A stretch of 64,000 bases of DNA from Eunapius fragilis (GCA_963681505.1 OY811988.1:3898707-3962706), one strand, 5' to 3'. Numbered from the stretch's first letter, positions 1-10,856 are shown. Program-made: numbers and translations. Notes: generated by a model from the sequence alone, not told the origin.

Positions 1-246
1 ATGGACCTCTAAACATGACTAAGGGCAGCTACTTTTACCATGCAGACATGCAGGTGCACAGGATATGCAAATAATCGCATTTTGATGGTAATTACAAAAT
101 TTTATAATTCTGGAGGGAGAGATGTTAAAAGAGATGGATTGGGATGAGCGCTCATCTTAAAGACAGATTGTTCTCAGGAGCAGAGCTAAGCGAAGTTGTT
201 CGAAATATATATAGAAGATGAATCCATTTGTACAGTTTAAGCAGAC

Positions 247-675
247 ATGGTACTACCAAGGGAAGAATGTCTCTTGAGCGATTATAGTAAGAATAAAAGC
301 GCGAGAAAAATCACGTAAACAATTTATTCTTAAGATTCCAATAGAGTCTTGCTTCGTGCAATGCCAATGTTCCTATCAATTCTAAAATAAGACCGTAGGT
401 ATATATACACGATTCATAACCTGGGGTGTCGGTTCACCTTTAGTAAGTAGATATGTGACTGCTAGCTACTTACTCTGCCTTCATTAATTGACAGTGGGTG
501 ACATTTAAGAAGTAACTTACTTTCTATATACTGTGCGCGTGCTGCAGACTCATCCCACGCTGACAAAGAATTGTTTTGTAACAGTATCCGAAATTGATAT
601 GCCCACTGATTCTCATATCATAGCAACGCCCAACAGTAGGCATGTTATAAATAATCTCTTTCATAGTGTGGGATT
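247..675 (+). repeat. Dispersed repeat, copy 1
   Basis: Two blocks (about 247-300 and 420-675) are repeated in the same order and orientation at 5395-5690. Shared landmarks are 'actaccaagggaagaatgtc', 'ctgccttcattaat' and 'ctcatatcatagcaacgccc'. The copies differ by many substitutions and small indels, so the duplication is old. No coding function is seen. The rest of 1-797 shows nothing else I can name. Confidence 0.75.
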
Positions 676-797
676 CGTATTGGCGCCATTGTGTTTTAGC
701 CATTGTGGGCGTCATTTCTGGCCATATACATTAAACGAGGCACATATGTGGGCTGTATATTAGTTGCTATATTTGGCACAGATATGCTGCTAACTAT

Positions 798-1082
798 ACA
801 AGTGATAAAAACATTCTCTATGCGAGAAGGTTGGTGGTATATAGGAATCAAAGGCGGTGGTGGTGTAAAAAGCAAGGGAACAAGGATTGTGATTGAAAAG
901 GAAAAAAGAAATAGACCTATATTAGCAGCATGTCGTCATGTTTAACTGTGTGTGCTAATATAGGTCTATTTCATTTTTCCTTTTCAATCACAATCCTTGT
1001 TCCCTTGCTTTTTACACCACCACCGCCTTTGATTCCTATATACCACCAACCTTCTCGCATAGAGAATGTTTTTATCACTTGT
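798..1082. repeat. Near-perfect 130-bp-arm palindrome (hairpin MITE)
   Basis: Bases 798-927 and 953-1082 are reverse complements with one mismatch seen by eye, separated by 25 bp. The tip of each arm reads through 'aatagacctatattagca'. A shorter relative of this tip, and in one case the 'gtggtggtgtaaaaagca' segment, recurs at 44008-44166 and 44587-44674, so this is a dispersed family of hairpin elements. No transposase is encoded. Confidence 0.9.
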
Positions 1083-1259
1083 TTCCTACATTTTTTGGTA
1101 GATTTAGTATTGTATTTAGTTTTTGAAAAGTAACCATGTAGCAAGAATGTCAAATGACAGTTTTATTTTAGAATCTCGTGGCCATGCAATTTTTTGAGGT
1201 GTGGGTGTACCATTAAAACACACAGTATTACTATTTAAACAATAAGTACAAGTATTTCA

Positions 1260-1437
1260 TTTATAACCCAGGAGCATGTCATCTTGTATAGGATATACTG
1301 CTGTATATTCTGGACCAGGATATACTTCTGTATATCCAGGATATATAGCAGGTAGAGCAGGTGGAGCTAATCCTGCAGCTGGACATGGAACCACTCCTGG
1401 ACCTGGACCTGAAACAGGTGATTTAAACAACCATTAG
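1260..1437. other. Short Pro/Gly/Tyr-rich open stretch, coding strand uncertain
   Basis: The plus strand reads 53 residues from an ATG at 1276 to a TAG at 1435-1437, rich in Gly, Tyr and Pro (for example GPGYTSVYPGY). The minus strand over the same bases is also open and Pro/Tyr-rich, ending in a TGA near 1260. Openness on both strands means it may only reflect a repetitive composition. The neighbouring candidate ORFs lie on the minus strand. No family recognised. Confidence 0.25.
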
Positions 1438-1707
1438 TTAAAACAAATTCTCCACTGCAAGTGAAGCCATATAATACATCAGACAAAGATTACATGTACC
1501 CACTGATCTCACGCTATTACACAATACGTTGTCATCAGCAACTTTGATACTATTAGATATAAATTATGCACCACAATACACATTAACATTATTACGAAAT
1601 TGTTGTCAGCGAACAGCGTGCACATATTTCAACAACAGCACGGAGAGAGATGCAATATCTTCCGCTGTAACTGTTGCATAAAATATTTTAGCGATACACT
1701 ATACATG

Positions 1708-1902
1708 TTATAATTTATGTCCAGATCCAACATTCATGGTGTAACGCACCTTCGGGGTGGTCGCTTTGATGGTCCTTTCAGTAGCGCGCTTGACACCTTG
1801 TCGTGTCTTGTATTGCACTCGTTTGGCATATCTGTAGGTGTACGAGTAGCTAGTTGTTGCCGGGTTTTTTTTTCTGTAAGGGCGGTGGTGTGGGGGAGAC
1901 AC
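1708..1902 (-). other. Short very basic open frame, not ATG-initiated
   Basis: A minus-strand frame of about 64 codons ends in TAA at 1708 and is very rich in Lys, Arg, Tyr and Thr (segments such as YRKKNPATTSYSYTYRYAKR). There is no ATG at its start. An overlapping minus frame does have one (near 1926), and the two diverge across an A-run, so a frameshifted small basic protein is possible. Basic, DNA-binding-like composition is all that can be said. Minus-strand bases 1690-1440 keep a partly open frame interrupted by stops. Confidence 0.25.
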
Positions 1903-2547
1903 ATTCTAATTGGAGCCTCTTGCTTCACATTATCTGCTGTAGACTGTATACCGTAGTATCTGATCGCGTATGTAGTTCCACCGACAGAATTCGAAAGTTA
2001 TGCTATATAAGAAGCTATAGTATAGAAATCAATTCGGTCAAAACAATTATATGCGATAGTGTCGGGTACTTACGTGTATGGTAGTTTTGGCTTTCATTTC
2101 AATTAAGCTGCGTAACGAATGATAAGAGTTGAGAGTAACGCACAGGCGTCATGCAGAAAATGATACCTTGAATATTCGTCAGGAGCCTTCCTATAACGTT
2201 ATCGCTGCTCCATTCCGTTTCTCAACCATTTGGCATTATGGTTGGACATTTATACATGGAGCCGTAGGGACCCGAAAAGGCTCTTGGATTCAGTGCGTAT
2301 ACCTCTTCCACAGCGTGCGGGAATATTAAGAATTTGAATCATGCCCACGACACGTGGCTATTATTGCATTAAAAAATAGCTAGCTGATGTAATTGGGTAT
2401 TTTTAACCGAATACCAAATGAGGTACTATTCGCTTTAGTTAATTGCCCGAACAGTTAGGCGTCTAACAGACCCCCGAAGATAACCTGCGGACGCATCCTG
2501 AAGCGATTGGTACACTTGGCGTGCTTTACAAACGTTCCTGTCGTGAG

Positions 2548-2974
2548 TTATACTCTCCGGAAGGAAGAAGAATAAGAAGAAGCCGACGGAGGAGAAATTT
2601 TAGGTGGGACTGGGTACGGACGATGGAGACGAGTATTTTTGTTCTCTAAAAGTACACCGTCTTGTGACACAAATACAACGCAGAACTGTTGTCCTTTTTT
2701 ATATCGCTCGAATGCCACTAAAAGCGAAGTGACCCGATTCTTAAATGTCCCGCTAGACGTGAGTGACGTTTTTTTAATGACATTCATGATACTGTTGGAT
2801 TCCTATATGGAACCTACTCGCGTAGGTTCCGATGTACCGGAAACCATATATGTGCCCCGTATATGATACAATGAAGTGCGTTAGTTCATATTTGATACAT
2901 TTTCGAAATTTCCTGGGTGTGTATACCAAATTGGGTACTACTAGCTCGCTTTTGTATTTCGCCCAATGTGTCAT
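2548..2974 (-). other. Two overlapping short minus-strand ORFs, unrecognised
   Basis: An ATG at 2974 opens 66 codons ending at 2774. An ATG at 2787 opens 79 codons ending at 2548, with a Pro/Ser-rich C-terminus. Neither matches a family I know. The second ORF lies in sequence that has a diverged, stop-containing inverted copy at 6066-6228, which suggests it belongs to a repeated element or a small gene family. Bases 2975-4180 show no other gene, only short CA-rich stretches around 3440-3560. Confidence 0.25.
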
Positions 2975-3260
2975 ACGTGTATCTGACCATCAAAGATAAA
3001 TCCGGATATATGCCTCAAGGATTGGTGCTGTTGGCGCTCTTCAATATAGTATCCAGCTCGAGTTCTTCGTGGCGGAATGAAGGAGAACAAAATAAGCGCA
3101 AATAATGTGATTCTCTAGTTAGTGTGAGAAACATGGCTGTGTAAACAGTTGCCTAGTACCACTGATGAAGTACCAATGTTATGAAGAATTTTTAAAAATT
3201 CTTTGCATCTAATTATGATACCATCTGCTTGGAACAGAAGTACGCAATTAGTACCAAAAG
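2588..3260 (+). repeat. Segments with inverted copies at 6066-6390
   Basis: Segment 2588-2795 (with 'ggactgggtacgga' and 'cgagtatttttgttctctaaa') matches the reverse complement of about 6066-6228. Segment 3149-3260 (with 'gttgcctagta' and 'tttgcatct') matches the reverse complement of about 6300-6390. The order of the two blocks differs between copies, so the region was rearranged as well as duplicated. Confidence 0.65.
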
Positions 3261-4184
3261 ATTTATTATATCAATGTGATATGCCTGGTATATACTCACG
3301 AATGCATGCAAGATAGAAACTATATCCATTCTTGATGCACAATGAAATCAGTTGGACTCCTTAATTAATGCATCTTGCCTACATATGCATGCCATTAACT
3401 TTCGTGTTAAAATACGCATGTATAAACTTCTGCCCCCAAGCACGCACAACCACATGCACAAACGTACGCACATAGATGCACACACCGTGCATATATACAA
3501 ACGTGTTTGCGGACAAAATCACCCACACACACACACGATAACGCATCCCCGCAGCACCACACATGTGGGAACTTATACCACTGTGTACTCGCCTGCATAT
3601 TTTTCTCACGAAATTTATTGTCAAAACAAATATGCTCCCACCTCTTCCAAGAACTGGCATCTGTATAGGGTTGCAATTAAATGTAGCCTTTAAAGGCTTC
3701 CGTTGCTATGGTATAACAATAATTAGTTGGCGGCTTCAACAATTCCTACACTCCGAAATTCATTCAAGAGTTATTGCACCCTGTATGGTCAAATCCTCTA
3801 GGTGCATGTGTATGTTTATCCAAACAACGAGAGTTTTATAATTGCCTGGTATTGGATATAATATACTGCAGAAAGACGGTGCACTGCATAATAGATGCAA
3901 ACATTTGTTTCAATGGGATAGCTTCATCAGATTGAAATACCCAATAAATGGTCACTGTTATGATGAATGCATCAAGTGGGTGAATTAACTCTCAATCATG
4001 TTACAATTTGGAGCATAATATGCATATTTCATGCGCACGACAGGATTTCCAGCATGTGCTATAAGTTCATAATTACAGCGACAGATCTTCCTCATAGGGT
4101 AAAATATTTTCGCCGCTCCACAATTTCCTAGCGACAGCATTACTACATGTATACGACACCCGATACCGTATCATATAGTCGTCT

Positions 4185-4193
4185 TATATAAAT
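4185..4193 (+). promoter_or_regulatory. TATA box of the 4240 gene
   Basis: TATATAAAT lies 47 bp upstream of the start codon of the secreted-protein gene, which places a transcription start about 20-30 bp before the ATG. It has the consensus form and the right position for a core promoter. Confidence 0.7.
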
Positions 4194-4239
4194 ATGCACA
4201 ACAGATTACGAACAGGCATACATTAAAGCATCAATAGCC

Positions 4240-4933
4240 ATGCACGGACGAGGCATCTCCGCTACTATCTGCGCAACAATCCTTTGCATTTTAGTCGTAA
4301 GGGTGCAATGCACACCTCCGACCCAGTCAGAAAAGCAAAAGCTCAGCGATCTGTTAACCAAATATGAAGCTATCAGCACTTTGGAAGATCAGGTGAGTTG
4401 TCCAATGGCAGCGCGGTATATGGTGTTGAACTGAAGTCCTCTCTTAGTTTGCTGTGAACGGTTCAAGCCTGGCGCAGTATCATACGGCGTGCTCAATGCT
4501 TCGCCATAATAATTTGGTACAATGTAATGGCACAGGCGATAGCCAAGCTTCGAGGATCCTTGCGTGCAACTATGTCAAGGTAATGCTCAGTGTGCACTAT
4601 TCAATAAGGCTTATATAGCGTGCATAAAGTTAATATGCTTCGTCCAGACAATCTCAAGACTAATGTTTATTTCGTTTCGCATTTAATTATGCTATAACGA
4701 TGTAGAAGATTTACTCTACTTACAACTGTACTGACGTCATCGATGTATTGTGCATGATCGAGGAGATCAGATCACTCAACGTTACCGATGTGCTAGCAGA
4801 TCTCTGGACTTATGCGCCCACCGACCTTTACGCACCTATGAACTGGGTCAACGCTCCCAACCAAAGAAGTCTTTGTCAGTGGATGAAAAATTCATTCCAA
4901 AACTGGCAATCTCCTTGGCAATTTCTCTGCTAA
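4240..4933 (+). CDS. Small secreted Cys-containing protein, three exons
   Basis: Exons 4240-4392, 4448-4579 and 4706-4933 are joined by GT-AG introns of 55 and 126 bp, all in phase 0, giving about 170 residues. The N-terminus is a clear signal peptide (hydrophobic segment ISATICATILCILVVRV), so the product enters the secretory pathway. The mature part has seven cysteines, three from exon 2 and four from exon 3, the last being the C-terminal residue, which suggests disulfides. NGS, NGT, NCT and NVT are potential N-glycosylation sequons. The ATG follows a TATA box by about 50 bp and an AATAAA lies near 5226. I do not recognise the family; a secreted effector or structural peptide is inference. 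The exon 3 acceptor could shift by a codon. Confidence 0.7.
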
Positions 4934-5225
4934 TATACTCTTTAATCTGGGAGTGACGACCTTATTAATTGTATGCATAAATTCTCATTAACTATGAATA
5001 TCAACAAGTGGAATGCAAATGAAAATGATAATCGATCCTGCATGGGGAGGTCAATTGTCGACATCATTAAAAACGTGATTCACCGCGTGACTGATTTATT
5101 TATACCCATCCCGCATCCTGAAAAATTACACTTCAAGACATAATGTACCTATCTAATAATTCCGAAGTGTATAAATATAATGAAAAACTGCAAGTTTTTT
5201 CACAGTTTTTTTCTAATAATTTAAC

Positions 5226-5231
5226 AATAAA
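5226..5231 (+). terminator. Polyadenylation signal AATAAA
   Basis: A canonical AATAAA lies about 290 bp after the stop of the secreted-protein gene in otherwise AT-rich DNA. It is the best 3'-end signal for that gene; another AATAAA occurs near 5337. Confidence 0.4.
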
Positions 5232-5394
5232 AATTTACTCTTCGGAGTAATATGCCCCAGCCCGGCTAGGTTAATTGACTCTCTGAAGTATCGTCCTTCA
5301 ACATGAATAGCAATTTATGCCACATATAAAGTTTTGAATAAAAATTAATACATCAAGGCAGGAATGAGTAAGGAACTGTTTTTAAATTGACATT

Positions 5395-5690
5395 GGTATA
5401 GTACTACCAAGGGAAGAATGTCCATGGGATGTCACTGAATTCACATTTAATAAGTAGATATATAACTGTTAACTGCTTACTCTGCCTTCATTAATCGACA
5501 GTGAGTGACATTAAAGAAGTAACTGACTTTCTTTATACTATGTGTGTGCTTTGGACTCATCCGGATTGACAAATAATTTTTTTTTTTGTAACAGTATCTG
5601 AACTGATATGCCCACCGATTCTCATATCATAGCAACGCCCAACTGCAGGCATGTTATTAATAATCTCTTAATTTCATAACAACATAAAGG
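5395..5690 (+). repeat. Dispersed repeat, copy 2
   Basis: Diverged direct copy of the blocks at 247-300 and 420-675. Here the two blocks sit closer together (the roughly 120 bp between them in copy 1 is absent). From 5690 to 6060 there is only low-complexity 'ctaccaccacc' DNA and a fragment resembling 'gggcggatt' MITE ends. Confidence 0.7.
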
Positions 5691-6065
5691 ACACCGTAAC
5701 TACCACACTACCACCACCCCTAACTACCTAACTCAAGGGTGGATGCAGCAATAAAAGGACGGCGGGGGGAGGGGGTCAAGTATGAAAAATGTAAAGTACG
5801 GCAACCCTTACTTTGGGTGTTTAGAACCCCCACTAAATCCGCCCCTCTAACTACCACCACCAATTCCTGACTACCAACAGCACCTCCTAACTACAACCAC
5901 CCAAAACCCATCCCCTCCCCAAATCCAGGAAGGGGAGGGGAGCTTACTATGACATGTGCGCGGTGCGTTTTACACTCTAAATTCCATTAGCGCGATTGTG
6001 GGTTGGCGTTGTAAAGTTTCAATGATGTACACAGGCTGGTCCAAACGAAACCTACGACAGTGCTG

Positions 6066-6390
6066 TATGATGAATGTGATTAAAAACATCGCTCAAGATT
6101 CAGGTCACTTCGCTCGTTAGTTGGTGGCAATCGAGCGATATCAGAAAGGAGAACAGTTGCGCTTTTAGAGAACAAAAATACTCGTCCCTATTGTCCGTAC
6201 CCAGTCCCATGCATATAAAATTTCTTCTAAGGATATATGAAGATTCCATTATAGACTTAAATAAATTGCCAATGGCGTTCCAGATCTGTTGCGTCCAAGA
6301 TATATTAACCGCAAGATGATATCATAATAAGATGCAAAGATGTGATTGGTATTTCATCACTGGCACTAGGCAACCAATTTCAGTTCTTAT
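6066..6390 (-). repeat. Inverted diverged copies of 2588-2795 and 3149-3260
   Basis: Read on the minus strand, 6390-6300 matches 3149-3260 and 6228-6066 matches 2588-2795. The ORF present at 2548-2787 is broken by in-frame stops here, so this is a decayed copy. Confidence 0.65.
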
Positions 6391-6763
6391 GTTACTCTGA
6401 ACTAGGCGCAAAGTTTGTTTAAATAGCTGCATTTGTTAATGTCATACTAGCATGCAGTGGTAAGCTAAAAATAAATCAATCTAGATCTTTCGTCCCACTG
6501 TCTGGCCACGCCCAACTACACAACCACTTTCTGTTGGGCATGTTAACGTTCTGATCACAGTAGGCAAAGAACAATAATTGTGCTGATACCCAAGATTATT
6601 CATAGTACAAAGCATGACACTTTCCCATTTACAGCAGGTCGCAGTAGATGCCATGAACTTACTACTTCTCATGAGGCTTTTACATAGCCTGTATGTCAAA
6701 CGTACGAGGAAGAAAATTGGCAGCCACATGAATTCGCATATCTTTATCACTTTTTCGGGGGAA

Positions 6764-6789
6764 GGGGGGGGGGGGGGGGGGGGGGGGGG
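6764..6789 (+). repeat. Poly-G run
   Basis: A run of 26 G. Similar pure G or C runs of about 15-35 bp recur at 8799-8819, 22127-22160, 22438-22451, 33810-33822, 38284-38304, 43118-43146 and 49368-49394. The rest of 6400-7168 shows no supported gene. Confidence 0.9.
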
Positions 6790-7168
6790 TTATATCGCTT
6801 TCGGTTTTTTATCCCACATGTCGTTAGAGTGGTCGAGCGGATACCGTATATTAACAATGATCATGGCCTATATAACCTTGTTTTAAATACTCGGTTATTC
6901 TGATTTTTCACCGAAAGGATGTATGAGGACAATCACTGGGGACGCTGAATGCAAAGCAGTCAGTATACCGGAGTGCAGAGGGGAGATAAGTTTATACATG
7001 CTAGCCGGCCACGTCTGGCTTCTCTCTTTCATGCCTTAATGTGATAAACGTTGAGTAGGTGCTCTTTCATGATGCATTTTAAATAATAATCTTCCAGTGG
7101 ATGCAAAAGTGTGGACCATAATACTGATGTATATACTATGCATGGTTAAATGAATGCCTTTGCAAATG

Positions 7169-7650
7169 TCATCCCGCGTGGGTGTTCAGTACAATGCGAG
7201 TAGCACGGAGCTGCATAAACCATTGAGCGATGAGGTACTGCAGGATAGCAGAGTGGTGGAATTGTTGAGGCTCTCGATACAAACGGAGTAATTGATTGTC
7301 AGGATAGTGATCTGGAGGTCGAGCATAAAGGCAGCCAAATTCGTAATTCATGTACATACAGAGAAATGTTACATTGACCATGCAGTTCAGCCAAACCTAC
7401 CCATTCGCATAATTCGCCTTGGATGCCGGTCATCATGGTCTTTATTGCGTCGGGGTTGCAGGCACTGTCTGCAGGACAACGCCTCATCGTTCCATCGATG
7501 TACCTGAGCGAGCGGCATACAAGACTCACCGTGCTGGTTGGTGGTCTTGTTCTTGATACTCGCGCACTCTGACTGTCTCATTTGGGGCACAAGCGACATG
7601 ACCAATCCGACCAGGTAGAAAACAATGAAGACCCGTGTAGCCAATCCCAT
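7169..7650 (-). CDS. Predicted small secreted protein, three exons
   Basis: ATG at 7650 opens a signal peptide (hydrophobic run TRVFIVFYLVGLVMSLV). The best model joins 7650-7530, 7468-7401 and 7237-7169, with donors GGTGAGT and GGTAGGT and acceptors ending CTGCAG, giving 85 residues in continuous frame (phase 1, then phase 0). An alternative reads through the second donor and stops at 7299, adding two cysteines. A TATAAA sits 46 bp upstream of the ATG. Mature cysteines include those in QSEC, SAC and ELCEW. Family unknown; like the 4240 gene it is short, secreted, TATA-driven and divided by short introns, but the two sequences are not obviously related. Confidence 0.5.
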
Positions 7651-7695
7651 TTTAGTGAATGAAGGTACTATATGCTAGCTCGCAATTCTGTTTCA

Positions 7696-7701
7696 TTTAT
7701 A
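7696..7701 (-). promoter_or_regulatory. TATA box of the 7650 minus-strand gene
   Basis: TATAAA on the minus strand (inside ACTATAAATG), 46 bp before the start codon. The position fits a core promoter and supports the start chosen for that gene. Confidence 0.55.
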
Positions 7702-7877
7702 GTACAGAGTGATCTACTTCATGAATCCGAACAAGTGTCCTAGTTACGCTTGGATAGATACACGTGGCGGCCTGGTAAGGACTACTATAATTTCAGCCAA
7801 TAGCTCTCTAATAGCGTGAGCTCTATCATACCTTTTAAGCAGTAACGTTGTCTAGTCATATCATCAACGTTATGTTC

Positions 7878-8022
7878 TGGCTGTGTGTGTGCATGTGTTT
7901 TTGTGTGCACGTGTTTGTGTGTGTTCTGTGTGCAAGTGTGTGTAAGTGTTTGGCAAATGCCGAACACACCGGCACACACTCACGCACACATACACAAATG
8001 CACACACTCATGCACTTCCCTA
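7878..8022. repeat. Impure TG tract followed by CA tract
   Basis: TG-rich DNA (7878-7950) is followed by CA-rich DNA (7968-8010), so the region can fold back on itself. Bases 8022-8995 hold no supported gene, only a 21-bp G run at 8799-8819 next to 'gtggcgggtccagg', which resembles a DNA-transposon end. Confidence 0.7.
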
Positions 8023-8993
8023 AGCACATAAGTGAGGTTGAGAGACCCACCCCATACAAGAACCACCCCCCTCGAGCTCCATTTTTAATTCACCCATGCA
8101 AACCCCACCGCCATCTGCGATCAACTTCCCCCACCTCACGTAAGTAGCCTTCCTCTTGCTATACACATTCCATTAGCGAGAGATGAATGTGTGCTCATGA
8201 CTTCGCAAGCTGAAAGAATTGACTGCATGCACTATCATAAGAGTGAATTAAACATTCAATGTATGGGAAGCTAGGCGAGTGCCTAAATCATTGGCGCCAA
8301 TCGAGCGGTAAACCGTGACGCACTTTGCACGGCTATATCTCCGTAACGTATGAATTAAAAAATTAACGAACAGGACAAATCAATAGGTACAGGATCCCTC
8401 TACGTATAAACCAAATTGAGATTTCCTGCCGAAAGATATGACCAGTTTGAACCCCAAGGGGTATCGGACGTTGCACCACTAAACTAACCGAAACTAATGC
8501 AAGACCCCAAAATCTATTTTATCCCATAGCCAAAATAGCGTTTACAGTTCCGAAGTTATAGCGATTCAAACGTGAGTCATTTTTATAACTTTTTATATAA
8601 ATATAGCGATGTGCCACTGATTTTCGCAGACCCTGTCTCATTAAAATCACGCACGCGTCTGATTCGACCCGTTTTTTTTCCTGCGACAGTTTGAAAATGC
8701 GCATTAATAACCGAAGGCCGACGATCACCTATTTAGCTAGGGCAAGGACTTTATTCCCTACGTGGCTATTTTAGTGGCGGGTCCAGGATATAATGAAAGG
8801 GGGGGGGGGGGGGGGGGGGTTGGAGGGGCGGAGGCACCAAAGGGGGAAGGTGCAGGAGGGAGGATCTACCCCATCCTTCGAGATAACGAATATGCATGCA
8901 TAAGAGATGCATATTTCGCTGCCATTTGCGTACGTAGATATTTGGTTAATTCATAACTCCGCGTGTTATACAATGATGCTATAATTGATCTGG

Positions 8994-9496
8994 CCGGATC
9001 ACTTTTGGCTGCAAAAAGTGATCCGCCTCTGCAATAGTTATCCGGGTACAAATTCTCGTCGATACCAGTTTTTTTTATTTATGATTATATACAATTCTAA
9101 GCAATGTTTAATGGGCCGGGCTCCATTCCACCTGTTGTTGTTCACTTCTGTATATAGGGAGACAAATCCATTGCGTATCGATCGTGACGGAAAACGGCAT
9201 GCATGCATGTTGAAAGAACATCCTTTTTCTGCCAATACATGAACACAAGACAGGTCCATTTACATTTAGTGCGTACGTCGCCCGCGGATCACTTTTTGCT
9301 GCTAAAACTGATCCCATATGAATGTGTGCATGTAAGGTACGCCCAGTTCACCTTTTTCAGCCAAAACATATCTGGGTATAGTATACGTATGAATGCATGT
9401 AAGTGGATCACTTTTTGCAAGCCAAAACTGATCTGAATAAAAAGTACATGTATGATTGCATAAGGTACGCCGCGGATCACTTTACTGATCCGATGA
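8994..9496. repeat. Array of short hairpins around 'ggatcactttttgc'
   Basis: Five related stem-loops occur at about 8994-9028, 9291-9317, 9346-9372, 9404-9435 and 9472-9493. Each is a version of GGATCACTTTTTGC, a short spacer, then GCNAAAACTGATCC. The last four are spaced 54-68 bp apart and separated by a second motif like 'atgaatgcatgtaa', often followed by 'ggtacgcc'. The units are degenerate, so this is an old hairpin satellite. Confidence 0.7.
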
Positions 9497-9613
9497 ATAG
9501 TGGATAATTAAATATATCTGCATTATATATTTAGAAATACTGCTTTAACTGATTACCAGCTAAATTATTCATAACGTAAATCCACTTCCGGCCAAATTAA
9601 TTTTGCTATAGTT

Positions 9614-10160
9614 TTAAATGTGATGTACGTTACTCAAAACTCTACGTTGTAGAGTATTTCTGAATGACAGGCTGATCTGTAAAGAATTTTCTTGCACGTA
9701 GGACCCACTGGCAATAGTCATCCAGATTTAATGGTGACATAAGGTAGCATGCATGTGTTCTCAAGTACCTGAAGTGACTGCACTAAGACATTGCTTTCCC
9801 TGATCCAAAAATTGAGCAGATCAATTGATCTCATCATTCTCAATGCATCATCCAGGTAAGAGATGACTTTTCTTTTAAAAAGGTCAAACTCATCATTTAG
9901 GTCTTCATTTACTATAACAAAATCTCCTCCATACATCTCTCTTAACGGCGCTTCTCCATAGTCTATCCACAGTGCAACATCAATATCTTTGCTAAGAGTA
10001 TATTCTTCTTGCTTTAAATTTAATGATATGTCCTGCAGAATTGAAAAAAATCTTAACATATGCATGGATTTATCAAAAAGACACTTACATCAAATCCGTT
10101 ACCATCTTCATCTCCCCTGTAGTGCAATGCATGGGCTCCTGATCGCCAAAAATGAAGCAA
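9614..10160 (-). CDS. Unrecognised multi-exon gene fragment
   Basis: Three minus-strand exons fit in phase 0: about 10160-10089 (ending before GTAAGT), 10032-9769 (acceptor TTCTGCAG, donor CAG|GTACTT) and 9676-9614 (acceptor CTTTACAG, stop TAA). Together they encode about 130 residues. Exon 1 carries a patch HFWRSGAHALHYRGDEDGNG and exon 2 is acidic with SKDIDVALWIDYGEAP. The 5' end is not found; upstream in this frame there is a stop near 10210, so an earlier exon is likely. It lies just downstream, on the same strand, of a Ty3/Gypsy remnant and might be part of a mobile element. Family unknown. Confidence 0.45.
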
Positions 10161-10395
10161 GTGCATATAGTTGACTAAGCACTTCGAAAATCTACATTTT
10201 CATAATCATCATTTAATGGTTGTCATCATCTGCTTTTTCTTCTTCTTCCATTTTTATTCTCTATAACTTCTTCTTTTGGCTTCTGATAGATTTCAAATAT
10301 GCTCCACTAACCCTTTCAACAAATTTAGCAGCATTGCTGGCTCATTTAAGACAATAGAGCCCCCTTGCCATGACACTTGAAAATAATGTACAGGC

Positions 10396-10856
10396 CTACA
10401 AAAGGTGTGTCCAGCTTGCCTCCAGCCCGCTTTCCTCTTCTAAAGTCTTCTTCATCACCATTTCTCCAATTTCAAATGAATGCTTACTTGCATGCTTCTT
10501 ATAATATGCATGCTTCTGTATTGTCTGAGCTTGCTGCATACTTTGCTTCACAGACTCAAGTACTTTTAGATGCTGCTCACTCATAACATCAACAACTTCA
10601 GCAATTGCTGGCTCTTCTTGGTTCATTAACATCGTATCTGGTTCCTTTTCATCAATGTTGACATCAATAGGAAGAATTGCTTTTCGACCAAACATTACTT
10701 CAAATGGAGAAAAGGTTGTCGAATCATGAGCAGAAGTGTTGTATGCATAAACATAAATGTCTAAGTACTCATGTATCCCACATTCCCTTTTTTGTCTTGA
10801 ACAAACCTCACTAGCTGTAGGGTCTGTTTAAATCGTTTAGCAATACCACTTGCCTA
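10396..10856 (-). pseudogene. Decayed Ty3/Gypsy integrase C-terminal fragment
   Basis: On the minus strand the frame reads through VYAYNTSAHDSTTFSPFEVM followed by FGRKAILPID, the characteristic end of the catalytic core and start of the C-terminal part of Ty3/Gypsy (metaviral) integrases, then a Gln/Lys-rich tail and a GEMV motif. Upstream (10856-10770) the matching frame (IAKRFKQTLQLVRFV) is shifted by one base, so at least one frameshift is present. No RT, RNase H or LTR was found nearby. This is a dead fragment of a retrotransposon. Confidence 0.75.

Noticed and set aside
6822-6860. tRNA-like A box ('gagtggtcgagcgga')
   Set aside because: No B box, acceptor stem or anticodon arm could be matched downstream.
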